DNA from: SLQH01 sp964612995
Lineage (GTDB): Bacteria; Planctomycetota; UBA11346
NCBI GenBank assembly: GCA_964612995.1
Contig: CAZTGE010000087.1
Span: 1-17,134, forward strand
Length of the DNA stretch: 17,134 bases
Direction: 5' to 3'
Position numbers and translations under genes: made by a program. Below are positions 7,667 to 15,578 of this stretch, in pieces; the first letter of the stretch is position 1; each line of letters starts with the position of its first letter. The notes below the pieces were generated by a model. It had not been told where the DNA came from. It made no database searches and saw only the letters and a list, made by a program, of their open reading frames with translations.

Positions 7667-8404
7667 TCAGCTGATCCACGAGCGCCGGATGCTGCGCAGG
7701 CTGAGCGTGAAGAGGATGGCGCAGGCCGCCGCGAGCGCGCCGAAGTCGAGCAGGGGGGGCAGGGTCGACCCACCATGGATCGAACCGTGCAGCAGGTCGG
7801 CGCCGTAGGTCAGCGGCAGGGCGTAGGACAGCGGTCGGAGCCAGAGCGGCAGCTGCTCGAGCGGGAAGAACAGTCCGCAGAGGAAGAGCATGGGGAAGCG
7901 GAAGAAGTTGGAGAAGGTCTGGGCCTCGAAAACCTCGCTGACCGCGACGGCGATGAACAGGCCGAGGAAGGTCGAGCTGATGGCGATGAGTACGATCGCC
8001 GGCACCAGAATCGCCCAGTCGATGCCCGAGAGATCCATCAGCAAGCTCGCCATCACCACCGGCACGAAGGCGTTGGCGATGCCGAAGATGACCGCACCGC
8101 CGGTCTTGGCCAGCATCAGCAGTTCCAGCGGGATCGGCGCCAGCAGCAGGCGCTCGAAGGAGCGGCCCTTCTTCTCGAAGGTGACGGTGACCGCCAACAG
8201 GCTGGTGGTGCCGAAGAGGACCGACACCGCGATCACCCCCGGCAGCAGGGCCGGCAGGCTGTCCAGGCCCGAGCCCGAGCGGATGAAGAACATGCCCGTC
8301 CAGGCCAGCGGAAAGATCAGGCCCCAGCTGATGTTGGGTGGCTTGAGGTAATAGGAGCGGAAATCCTTGGCCAGGATGTTCCAGAACGCGATCCAGGCCT
8401 TCAT
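7667..8404 (-). CDS. ABC-2 type transporter permease
   Basis: A 245-residue integral membrane protein of the ABC-2 (NodJ/DrrB-like) permease class. The ATG at 8404 overlaps the stop of the ATPase gene by 4 bases. Six hydrophobic segments are readable, with the characteristic cytoplasmic coupling region after the second one (TVTFEKKGRSFERLLLAPI), and an ABC-2 style stretch FSNFFRFPMLFLCGLFFPLEQLP in two parts before the last helix. Length is normal for a single-domain permease. It is the last gene of the ArsR-headed operon and presumably exports, with the adjacent ATPase, a molecule related to the methyltransferase and Cys-rich protein encoded upstream. Direction of transport is inferred from the family, which is mostly export. 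Confidence 0.92.
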   Translation of the reverse strand: MKAWIAFWNILAKDFRSYYLKPPNISWGLIFPLAWTGMFFIRSGSGLDSLPALLPGVIAVSVLFGTTSLLAVTVTFEKKGRSFERLLLAPIPLELLMLAKTGGAVIFGIANAFVPVVMASLLMDLSGIDWAILVPAIVLIAISSTFLGLFIAVAVSEVFEAQTFSNFFRFPMLFLCGLFFPLEQLPLWLRPLSYALPLTYGADLLHGSIHGGSTLPPLLDFGALAAACAILFTLSLRSIRRSWIS

Positions 8405-9396
8405 CGTCCGCCTCCCTTGCCGCGCTTCTCCTGTTCCCGCTGCATCGCGCCGGCTCCGATGCCGGTGATCTCGACGAAGACCTCCTCCAGCGACGGCCGT
8501 AGTTTTCGGACCTCGCACACCTCAGCGCCGCGGTCCTCGAGCAACCGTACCAGCGGACCGACGCGGACCGGCTCCGACGATTCCACGCGCAGCCCATCAT
8601 CAGCGACCGCCTGACAGCGCAGGTCCGGCCATGCGCCGGCGATCACCGCGCACAGGTCGCCCACCCCGCCGGATACGGTGACGTGTACCGCGTGACGGCC
8701 GTCGGTGCCGCGCATCAATTCCTCGACCGTGTCGGTACGGACGATCCGCCCGCGGACGATGAAGGCGATGCGCCGACACAGCCGTTCGGCCTCCTCGATA
8801 TAGTGGGTGGTCAGGAACACGGTGGTCCCGGCGGCGTTGAGCCCGGCGATGAGCTGGCGGATCTGCCGGGCGCTGGCCACGTCGATGCCGGTGGTCGGCT
8901 CGTCGAGGATCAACAGCGGCGGGCGGTGCATGATGCCGGCGGCGATGGTCAGGCGGCGCTTCATGCCCTTGGAATAACCGCCGAAGCGGCGCCCGGCCGC
9001 CTCGCCCAGGCCGACCCGCTCGAGCAGTTCGTGCGCGCGTCGCTCCCGCTCCCGGCGGCGCATGCCGTACAGGGCGCCGCAGAAGCTCAGGTTCTCCAGG
9101 CCGGTCAGCTCGGGATAGAGGTTGCTCTCGTCGCAGACGACCCCCAGGAGGTCCTGGGCCGCCTTGGGATTGCGCGTGCAGTCCCGGCCGGCGATGCAGA
9201 TCGTCCCGGCGTCGGGCCGGGCCAGCCCGATGAGCAGGTTGATCGTCGTGCTCTTGCCTGCGCCATTGGGACCGAGGAAGCCGAACAGCTCGCCGGCCTG
9301 CACCTCGATATCGATCCCGGCCACCGCCTGCACCGCATCGAAGCGCTTGGTCAGGCCGCGCGCGTCGATGGCCGGGCAGCCCTGGTCGGGAGTCAT
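8401..9396 (-). CDS. ABC-2 type transporter ATP-binding protein
   Basis: A 331-residue ATPase of the DrrA/CcmA-like group. Motifs in order are Walker A GPNGAGKST (42-50), signature YSKGM (141-145), Walker B with D-loop LLILDEPTTGID (161-172) and the switch histidine in TTHY (His198). Where many relatives carry the Q-loop glutamine (VPQE), this one reads VCDES, so the position appears to be Asp; similar variants occur in this family, so activity is not in doubt on that ground alone. A C-terminal extension of about 90 residues ends with the family motif LRPSLEEVFVEITG. The ATG start overlaps the methyltransferase stop, and its own stop overlaps the permease start (both ATGA). It forms the exporter together with the permease. 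Confidence 0.93.
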   Translation of the reverse strand: MTPDQGCPAIDARGLTKRFDAVQAVAGIDIEVQAGELFGFLGPNGAGKSTTINLLIGLARPDAGTICIAGRDCTRNPKAAQDLLGVVCDESNLYPELTGLENLSFCGALYGMRRRERERRAHELLERVGLGEAAGRRFGGYSKGMKRRLTIAAGIMHRPPLLILDEPTTGIDVASARQIRQLIAGLNAAGTTVFLTTHYIEEAERLCRRIAFIVRGRIVRTDTVEELMRGTDGRHAVHVTVSGGVGDLCAVIAGAWPDLRCQAVADDGLRVESSEPVRVGPLVRLLEDRGAEVCEVRKLRPSLEEVFVEITGIGAGAMQREQEKRGKGGGR

Positions 9397-10034
9397 CCCA
9401 CCTCCGTTTTCGCGAAACGCAGCCAGATGCCGAGGCCGGCATTCGGGTCGTCCGCGCTCAGGCCACCTTCGCCGAGCACCTCGCAGGCGGCAAGCCCCGC
9501 CTCGTCGGCGAGCCGGCCGAAGGTCTCGGGGCTACGCGCCTCGGCGAAGGCCCGGACCTCATCAGGACTCCTGGCCGAGGCGCGGCGACGGCGGATGAAC
9601 TCCCGCCTGGCCCAGGCCGGATAGGCGCTGCCCAGGCCACCGCCGATCATCGCCCGACCGCCCGGCCGCAGGATGCGCCAGACCTCCCGCAGGCCCTGGG
9701 CTCGGTCGGACCAGAAATAGAACGACCCCCGGCTGACGACCACATCGACCGACCCCTCCGCCAGGGGTATCGCCTCCGCCGGGGCGATGACCACGACCAC
9801 CCGCGCTGCAACCCCACGCCGACGCGCGGCCGCGAGCGCCTGCCCTGCGGTGTCCGCGTTCGGATCGACCAGCACCAGCGTGGCATCGCGGAGCCGATCG
9901 AGCAGCGCGAAACCGAGGCCTCCCGCGCCGGAGCCCAGGTCGACCCAGACCCGCCCACTCCCATCGCCGCAGTAGGCGATCACATCGTGGGCAACGCTCG
10001 GAAAATGATCGGGCAGGGCGGCGGCGGCCGTCAT
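9393..10034 (-). CDS. Class I SAM-dependent methyltransferase
   Basis: A 213-residue Rossmann-fold methyltransferase. I take ATG 10034 because it overlaps the stop of the Cys-rich gene (ATGA), the coupling used throughout this operon; ATG 10046 would add four residues. Motif I is VDLGSGAGG (31-39), the acidic residue ending strand 2 is in VLVDPN (Asp57), and the post-motif VVVSRGSFYFWSD (98-110) and RILRPGG (120-126) follow, as in UbiE/methyltransferase-11 proteins. The SRGS-F-FW wording followed by GGG-G recalls, from memory, a subgroup seen in anaerobes and methanogens near metal genes. The substrate is unknown. Neighbours suggest a metal or metalloid species, a thiol, or a small molecule exported by the ABC-2 pair; no ArsM-type conserved cysteine triad was seen, so an arsenite methyltransferase is not supported. 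Confidence 0.85.
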   Translation of the reverse strand: MTAAAALPDHFPSVAHDVIAYCGDGSGRVWVDLGSGAGGLGFALLDRLRDATLVLVDPNADTAGQALAAARRRGVAARVVVVIAPAEAIPLAEGSVDVVVSRGSFYFWSDRAQGLREVWRILRPGGRAMIGGGLGSAYPAWARREFIRRRRASARSPDEVRAFAEARSPETFGRLADEAGLAACEVLGEGGLSADDPNAGLGIWLRFAKTEVG

Positions 10035-10270
10035 ACGCCCGGGCACTGATGGCCGCCGGCGTCACCGTGACAGGCGCGGATCTGATCCGGCGAGCAGTCC
10101 CCCGGTCGGCCCTGGAGGCGTTCGGGATGCTGGCAGCCCCCGCTCCCGGCGCAGGCGTGGTCACCCGCGTCCCCGTGGCAGGCGCGGATCTGCTCGGGCG
10201 AGCAGTCCTGGGGCTCGCCGCTCAGGTTTTCCGGCTTCTGGCAACCTTCCGGCTGTTCCTTGCTGCACAT
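10031..10270 (-). CDS. Small Cys-rich protein with an internal duplication, putative metal binder
   Basis: A 79-residue protein with 9 Cys and 5 His and no signal peptide. It consists of two 31-residue units, residues 10-40 and 46-76, identical at 23 of 31 positions. The shared pattern is C-Q-x-P-E-x-L-x-G-x-P-x-D-C-S-P-(E/D)-Q-I-R-A-C-H-G-D-A-G-x-H-x-C. The C, C, CH, H, C ligand order is what one would expect of a soft-metal site per unit. The ATG at 10270 has an AGGAGA site seven bases upstream and overlaps the end of the ArsR gene by 49 bases; its stop overlaps the methyltransferase start. I recall single-unit proteins with CSxEQIxxCHG next to ArsR genes in other phyla, but could not check. 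It may buffer or deliver metal, or be a modified peptide substrate; the first is more likely given the regulator. Confidence 0.8.
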   Translation of the reverse strand: MCSKEQPEGCQKPENLSGEPQDCSPEQIRACHGDAGDHACAGSGGCQHPERLQGRPGDCSPDQIRACHGDAGGHQCPGV

Positions 10271-10584
10271 TGCATGTCTCCTGCGATGTCGGTGCCGGCC
10301 CCGCAGGTCGGGTCCAGCAGGTTGTCGATCTCCCCGCGCCATCTGGCGAGGGTGTCCTCGTTCAAGCGATAGTGGACGAAGGCGCCGCGTCTGGCGTCGA
10401 CGACCAGCCCGGCATCGCGCATGATCCGCAGGTGCTGCGAGACCGCGCCCTGGGTCACATCCAGCCGCCGGGCGAGCGCATTCACGCACAACGCCCGACC
10501 CTTGAGGAGCTGCACGATGCGCACCCGGGTATCGACCGAGAGCACCTTGAGCAGCCGGGCCAGGGGTTTGGCGTCCATTGTCAT
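10222..10584 (-). CDS. ArsR/SmtB-family transcriptional regulator
   Basis: A 120-residue winged-helix repressor that heads the five-gene operon. The core reads LLKVLSVDTRVRIVQLL (11-27), then the recognition part ALARRLDVTQGAVSQHLRIM (36-55), then the wing DARRGAFVHYRL (63-74), all typical of ArsR proteins. Possible sensor cysteines are Cys33 in ALCVNALA, at the position of the ArsR metal site, and Cys94 and Cys106 in the tail; there is no CxC pair, so the effector is uncertain. The tail overlaps the Cys-rich gene by 49 bases. ATG 10584 is taken as start, with ATG 10578 as alternative (MDAKPL). No ribosome-binding site is seen, and the predicted transcript start lies only a few bases upstream, so the messenger may be nearly leaderless. 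It likely autoregulates through the palindrome at 10590-10607. Confidence 0.92.
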   Translation of the reverse strand: MTMDAKPLARLLKVLSVDTRVRIVQLLKGRALCVNALARRLDVTQGAVSQHLRIMRDAGLVVDARRGAFVHYRLNEDTLARWRGEIDNLLDPTCGAGTDIAGDMQCAARNSRKVARSRKT

Positions 10585-10589
10585 AGCAT

Positions 10590-10622
10590 GCGCTAATATA
10601 CTAACGCGCGACGGGTTGCCAA
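10590..10622 (-). promoter_or_regulatory. Predicted promoter and overlapping operator of the ArsR operon
   Basis: On the minus strand TTGGCA (10622-10617) and TATATT (10600-10595) are spaced by 16 bases and match the sigma-70 consensus at 5 of 6 positions each. The -10 box sits inside an imperfect palindrome, GCGCTAATATACTAACGC (10590-10607), whose 9-base arms match at 7 of 9 positions. Size, AT-rich centre and position agree with ArsR operators. The transcript start would fall near 10588, about four bases before the first start codon. Confidence 0.55.
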
Positions 10623-10769
10623 CCCTTCCATCCGGTGGGCAGGGGCGTCGTCAGGGGGAATGGGGGAATAGGGTTGCGCGATCGGACACGCAACGACATG
10701 AGAACAGAACCTACTGAGCGGCAGACGCTTGCGGGGTCAGAAACGGCGTTGGACCTGCGTCCCCATCGT
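10623..10769. other. Intergenic interval with no visible feature
   Basis: 147 bases between the ArsR promoter and the first MITE copy. No gene, strong hairpin or promoter was recognised. Together with the promoter and MITE copy, it separates the ArsR operon from the end of the RND operon. Confidence 0.5.
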
Positions 10770-10953
10770 CTAGCCCGGATCCCTCATGGGGGATCGTCGC
10801 GAAAAGACGTAGCGTGCTGTCAGTACAGGGCTTCGCGACCGAGGTGGACCGGAGCGTAGCAGCGCTACGTGAGGATCCGCCGACCGAGCGAAGTCCTGTA
10901 ATGGCAGTGCGATACGTCTTTGCAGCAGATTCCCCATGAGGGATGCGGGCTAG
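10770..10953 (+). mobile_element. MITE-like hairpin element, copy 1 (with flanking CTAG)
   Basis: A 176-base element (10774-10949) flanked on both sides by CTAG. Its ends are inverted repeats (CCCGGATCCCTCATGG and CCATGAGGGATGCGGG, one mismatch). Inside, AAAGACGTA pairs with TACGTCTTT, and an apical hairpin is CGTAGC-AGC-GCTACG (10855-10869), so almost the whole unit folds on itself. It carries no gene. A second copy in the same orientation, with about 12 differences over 184 bases, is at 15715-15898. The left-reading RND permease stop codon TAG is part of the CTAG at 10950-10953, so the insertion lies exactly at the stop without shortening the protein. CTAG fits the 4-base YTAR target of IS5-like elements, but the mobilising transposase is unknown. 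Confidence 0.8.
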
Positions 10954-13900
10954 ATCCCTATAGCCTTGACGGCGCCCCTCCGAGGGCGCGCTCGGCTGAC
11001 CAGCGCGTACAGGCAGGGCATGAAGAACAGCGCAGCCACGGCCTCGGTAGCCAGGCCACCGATGGCCCCGATGGCCATGGGCTGGAGCATGTCCGCGCCC
11101 TCTCCCAGGTTCAGGGCCAGGGGCGTGAAGCCGATCATCGTGGTGATCGTGGTCATCAGCCGCGGGCGGAGGCGGATGGTCGCGGCCTGGAGGATGGCCT
11201 CGCGGCCGGACGCGCCCTGTCGCACCTGGAGTTCCTCGGCGAAGGTCATCAGCAGCACGCCGTCGTTGACGGTCAGCGCGACGACCACCAGGATGCCGAT
11301 CAGGACGGTCGCCCCGAAGGCCAGGCCGGAAAGGTACAGACCGAACACCAGCCCGGTCAGGCAGAACGGGACGCTGCCCAGGATCAGGGCCGGGAGTTTG
11401 ACGCTGTTGAACTGCACCGTCAGCACGATGAAGGCGAAGAACAGGGCGAAGGCGACGACGGCGATGACGGCCCGGCGCATGTCGGCCATCAATTCGACCT
11501 GTCCCCCGAAGCCGAACTCGTACCCCGCCGGACGCTCGAGGCCATCGAGCGCCGGGCGCAATGCGGCCATGGCGGTGGCCAGATCGACGTCGGCGGTGCT
11601 CGCCTCCACCGTGACCTGCTTGACCTGATTCCGGCGAACGACCTCCACCGGACCGACGGCTTCGCGGACGTTGGCCACGTCCCGGACCCGGATGGCAGCG
11701 CCACCGCCGCCCGCGACGACCAGGTTCGCGACATCCTGGCGCGAGGTGAAGCCGCTGGCGGGGACCAGCACCCGCAGATCGTGATATTCCCCGGCCTCGC
11801 GATAGCGGCTGACCACCGCACCGGTGATCAGCGAGTGCAGGGTACCGGAGATGTCGGCGACGGAGACGCCCGCCTCGGCCGCCTTGGTGCGGTCCACCCG
11901 GACCTGGAACTCGGGTTTGGCGATGTCCACCGACACGGAGATGTTCCGGAACTGGCCAAGCCCTTCCATCGTCTCGGCGGTGCGCCGGGCCAGGTCGTCG
12001 AGGACGTCCATGTCCTGGCCACGAACCTCGACGAGCACGTCGGCGGCGCGCAGCCCCTTGATCCCCTTGATGGGCATCTGGCGGGCCATGACCTTTCCGC
12101 CGGGAGCGGGCACCTTGCCGACAATGGGCCGCAGCCGCGCCACGTATGCGGTGGTGCTTATATCCCGGCTTGCCTTGGGGACGAGTTGGATATCGACCTG
12201 GCCCTCGTTGGCGACTTCGTAGGTGGTCAGCCCGCGGACCATGCCGCCAGCGATGGTGAAGGTACTCTCGATGCGCGGGTCGCCGGCGATGCGCCGTTCG
12301 ATCCGCCGCAGGACGCGGTCGGTTTCCTCGACCGAAGTGCCGGTGGGCATGCGGACCTTGACCATGATGCGTCCGTCATCGACGGGGGGCAGGAACCCCC
12401 CGCCGACGCCGCCCGCCATCCAGATCGCCAACCCCAGGACGGCCACGAAGGCCGCGGCCACAGCCCAGCGACCACGCAGGGCGAGATCGAGCAGCCGGCC
12501 GTAGCCGTCGGTGACCCGGGCGAAGAACCGCTCGAAGCGGGTGGCCTCGCGGCCCCGGTCCGTCCTGCCGAACAGGAGGGTCGTCAACATCGGCGTCAGC
12601 GTGATCGCCACGGTGAGGCTGACGATCACGATACCGGCGATGACGAGGATCAGCTCGCGGAACAGGAGGCTGGTCAGTCCGGGGACCAGCAGGAAGGGGA
12701 CGAACAGGGCCAGGAACGAGACAGTGGCGGCGACGATGGCCGGGCCGACCTCGACGGTACCGGTGACCGCCTGTTCGTCGATGGCCCGGTCGGGAGCCTC
12801 GTGCCGCAGGCGGCTGATGTTCTCGATCACGACGATCGAGTTGTCCAGCACCACGCCGATGGCGACGACCAGGCCGCCGAGCGAAAAGATGTTCAGGGAG
12901 AATCCGGCGAGTTTCATCAGACCGAAGTTGATGATCAGGGTCAGCGGCAGGACCGTGGCCATCACCAGCACTTGGCGGATGCTGCCGAGAAAGAGGTAGA
13001 CCACGACCACCAGCAGGACGAACGCCCCGATGGCCGCGTCGCGGACGCCTGCCACCGCCTGATCCACGTACTCGGCCTGGTTCTCCACATAGCCGGTTTC
13101 GAGCCCCGCCGGCAGCGTTGATTCCAGTTCGTCCAGCCGTCGCTGCACGGCCCGGGCGACCTCGACGGTGTTGGCATGGGCCTCCTTGAGCACCGAAAGC
13201 TTCACGGCCGGCTGGCCGTTGAAGCGCGTGATGACCCGTACGTCTTCGTGCGCATCGACGACCCTGGCGATGTCCCGCAGATGGAGCTTGTCGCCGCCGC
13301 GCCGGTCGATGACCAGCGAGCGGATCTGCTCCAGATCGTCGAACTCGCCCAGGGTGCGGGCGATAATCTCGCGCTTGCCGATGGTGACGCGCCCGCCGGT
13401 CTGCTCGACGTTCTCTGCGGCCAGCCGCTGCATCACCGTCTGGAGCGGAACTCCATGCTTCTCCAGCAGCAAGGGATCGAGCAAGATGCGAATTTCCCGT
13501 TCCAGCCCGCCGACGACCTCCGTGCCCGCCACGCCGCGCACCGCCAGGATGCGATCCTGCAACCAGGTGTCGGCCCATTCACGCAGCTCCACCGGCCCCC
13601 AGCGGTCCGAGCGGAGCGTCAGTTGCATCACCGGCAGTTGCGACGGGTCGGCCTTGAAGACATACGGCGGTTCGATGTCCTCGGGAAGATCCTGCTCGGC
13701 GCGGGTCAGGGCGGCCAGCACGTCCTGGAACGCCACATCCACATCGGCGCCCCGTAGGCGCAGTTCACGTCCAGTGCATAGACGCCCTCGCGACAGGTCG
13801 ATTCCAGCTCGTCGAGATGGTCGACCGTGGCCATCAACCGTTCCAGCGGGTCGGCGATGTCCTTGTCGATCTCTTCCGCCGTCGCGCCGGGCCAGCGGAT

Positions 13901-14044
13901 GTGGACCTTCACCAGCGGATAGGTCACCTCCGGCAGGTAATCGACGGGCAAGTTCGCCAGGCCGTACAGGCCGAGCACCACCAGCGCCAGGGCGATGGCG
14001 CCGGTGGCCAGACGTCGGTGGACGGAGTATTGCGTGAGTTTCAT
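10950..14044 (-). pseudogene. HAE1-family RND efflux permease with a frameshift near codon 99
   Basis: This gene encodes a resistance-nodulation-division inner-membrane pump. ATG 14044, overlapping the adaptor stop (ATGA), begins MKLTQYSVHRRLATG, then the first helix and LPVDYLPEV, then STCREGVYALDVNCAYGA. At about 13746-13753 the frame changes: in the next frame the protein continues ADVDVAFQDVLAAL and is open to the stop at 10950. The DNA reads GGGGCGCCGAT where GGGGCCGAT would keep YGADVDV in frame, so an extra GC is the simplest cause; a one-base loss is an alternative. Repaired, the protein has 1030 residues, the normal HAE1 length, with GVVLDNSIVVIENISR in helix 4 and all later helices intact. 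No other lesion was seen, so either a sequencing error or a very recent mutation is likely. Confidence 0.88.
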
Positions 14045-15462
14045 CGCTCATCCACCGCATCTGCCGGGGATGTGCCGGACTGGGGTGGCGTGTCTGCCGA
14101 CGACGTCCCGCTGCCGGCACCCTTGGAGCCGACCACGCGGACGCTCTGACCGTCGCGCAGCGCCGCTTGGCCGGCGACGACGAGGCGTTGTCCCGCCGCG
14201 AGACCGCTCTGGGCCTGGACCGTCCCGTCCTGCTCGATCCCGACCGTGATCGTTCGCCGGTGCGCCTTGCCGTCGTCGACCACGAAGACATAGCGCTCGC
14301 CGGACGGCGCGGTCAGCACGGCTGCGGCCGGCACCAGCACGGCATCATCGGTCCGCTCCAGTACGAGCTGCAGCCGGGCGAACATGTGCGGGACGATCCC
14401 TGCCGGATCGGTCAGTTCGGCTTCGACCGTGCGGGTGCGCATCGCCCGGTCCAACTGCGGATATACGCGCGTGATCCTGGCATCGATGCTACGACCGGGG
14501 AGGGCGTCGAAGGTGGCCCGCAGGCGCAAGCCCGGCCGGACGCCGGCGGCCTGTGCCTCGGGCACCGAGCAGCGGATGACCAGGGAATCCGGGGCATACA
14601 GCTCCACCAGCGGACTGCGCGGCATGGCCAGATCACCGGGGCGGACGTGCACGGCGGTGATCACACCATCGAACGGTGCTCTCAGCACGGATTCGGACAG
14701 GTGCGCCCTGGACAGGGCCAGACGGGCGGCCGCCTCCGCCACCGCCGACTCCTGCACGGCGATCTCGGTTGCGGTCGGCCCGGCCTCGAGCATGCTCAGC
14801 GCCTGCCGGGCGGTGGCCAACTCGGCCTGGGCTACCTCCTGGCGCGTGCGGGTCCGATCGACCAGCTCCTGGGTGGTCAGATCCTCGGTGGCGAGTTGCG
14901 TCTCGCGCTTGTGGTCGGTGCGTGCCTCGAGCACGGTCGCCTGCCATTTGCGCACCTGGGCCGCAGCCCGGGCCCGCTCCTCGGACCGGGCGCCGGCCCG
15001 CAGGTCGGCGAGTCGTGCGCGAGCGACCGCCAGCGCCGCCTCCTGGGCCTGAACCTCGGCCCGAAGGACCTCACGATCGAGTTCGACGAGTCGCTCACCG
15101 AGCTCCGGCCCCTCGCCGTCGTCCCCCGGCCCCTCGACCGCGTCGCCTTCACGCCACGGACAATAGGTGACCAGCCCCTCCTTGATCGAGGCGATCACGA
15201 CCACATTGGTGGCAACGACTTCCCCGCTGAGTTCCAGGCTGTCGACGATCCGGCCGCGTCGCACCGGCTGGACCTCGACCTGAAGAGACCCGGACTTCTT
15301 GCTCTGCTTGTTCTGCCCGGACCGGTCGACGGCCGTGGTCGAAGGATCTTCGCCCCGCACCTTCTCCGGGTCTTTGCCCAGCATGTCCTCGGCCACCCAC
15401 CACCCGAGGGCGGCGACGGTGGCGAGGATCAGCGTGACGGCGAGGATTTTCACGGACTTCAC
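14041..15462 (-). CDS. RND-type periplasmic adaptor (HlyD/membrane fusion protein)
   Basis: A 473-residue adaptor partner of the RND permease. GTG 15462 is preferred because a GGAG lies ten bases upstream and an anchor helix starts immediately (VKILAVTLILATVAALGWWV). A charged linker follows (about 29-58), then the first lipoyl half (LELSGEVVATNVVVIAS), a long coiled-coil hairpin (about 125-250), the second lipoyl half (LRAPFDGVITAVHVRPGDL), the beta-barrel and the membrane-proximal domain (IVPHMFARLQLVL, VLVPAAAVLT). The lipoyl loop is expanded by an acidic Gly-rich insert (GDAVEGPGDDGEGPELG) where relatives usually have a short GDxVxKGQ turn. The C-terminal 30 residues are Ser/Gly/Pro-rich and disordered-looking. 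The stop overlaps the permease start by 4 bases. No outer-membrane factor gene is next to it. Confidence 0.88.
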   Translation of the reverse strand: MKSVKILAVTLILATVAALGWWVAEDMLGKDPEKVRGEDPSTTAVDRSGQNKQSKKSGSLQVEVQPVRRGRIVDSLELSGEVVATNVVVIASIKEGLVTYCPWREGDAVEGPGDDGEGPELGERLVELDREVLRAEVQAQEAALAVARARLADLRAGARSEERARAAAQVRKWQATVLEARTDHKRETQLATEDLTTQELVDRTRTRQEVAQAELATARQALSMLEAGPTATEIAVQESAVAEAAARLALSRAHLSESVLRAPFDGVITAVHVRPGDLAMPRSPLVELYAPDSLVIRCSVPEAQAAGVRPGLRLRATFDALPGRSIDARITRVYPQLDRAMRTRTVEAELTDPAGIVPHMFARLQLVLERTDDAVLVPAAAVLTAPSGERYVFVVDDGKAHRRTITVGIEQDGTVQAQSGLAAGQRLVVAGQAALRDGQSVRVVGSKGAGSGTSSADTPPQSGTSPADAVDER

Positions 15463-15512
15463 GGTGTGATATCTCCAGAGATGAAATTCGCGGAGGCTGT
15501 CCGCGGATCACG

Positions 15513-15578
15513 TCAGACCTTGATCGGCACGTAGACACGGGCGAACAGGATGCGAGCGATGGGCGCTACATCCCTCAC
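15513..15578 (-). other. 21-codon open frame coupled to the upstream gene
   Basis: GTG 15578 overlaps the TGA of the interrupted small membrane protein gene (GTGA), the same coupling seen elsewhere in this window. The frame reads VRDVAPIARILFARVYVPIKV and stops at 15513, 50 bases before the adaptor start. It could be a tiny protein, or the remnant of a gene (for example an outer-membrane factor) deleted from this operon. No family was recognised. Confidence 0.3.

Noticed and set aside
9393..10034. Methyltransferase as ArsM (arsenite methyltransferase).
   Set aside because: The ArsR neighbour invites this, but the conserved cysteines of ArsM are not visible and the protein is shorter than ArsM usually is.
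10031..10270. Cys-rich protein as a RiPP precursor with the methyltransferase as tailoring enzyme.
   Set aside because: No leader/core layout, no cyclase, radical SAM or protease gene, and the operon starts with an ArsR regulator. Kept only as an alternative.
10979..10990. Possible truncation of the RND permease C-terminus by MITE copy 1.
   Set aside because: The stop TAG belongs to the CTAG target, so it existed before insertion, and the corrected length of 1030 residues is normal.
10920..13121. Long open frame on the + strand opposite the RND permease (733 codons, rich in Gly, Asp, His, Gln).
   Set aside because: It is antisense to a clear HAE1 permease and begins inside the MITE. Long antisense frames are common in high-GC genes, and its composition is that of a codon-bias shadow.
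15489..15505. CGCGGA/TCCGCG hairpin upstream of the RND adaptor gene.
   Set aside because: Six base pairs in a GC-rich stretch is expected by chance and it shows no relation to a promoter or start site.
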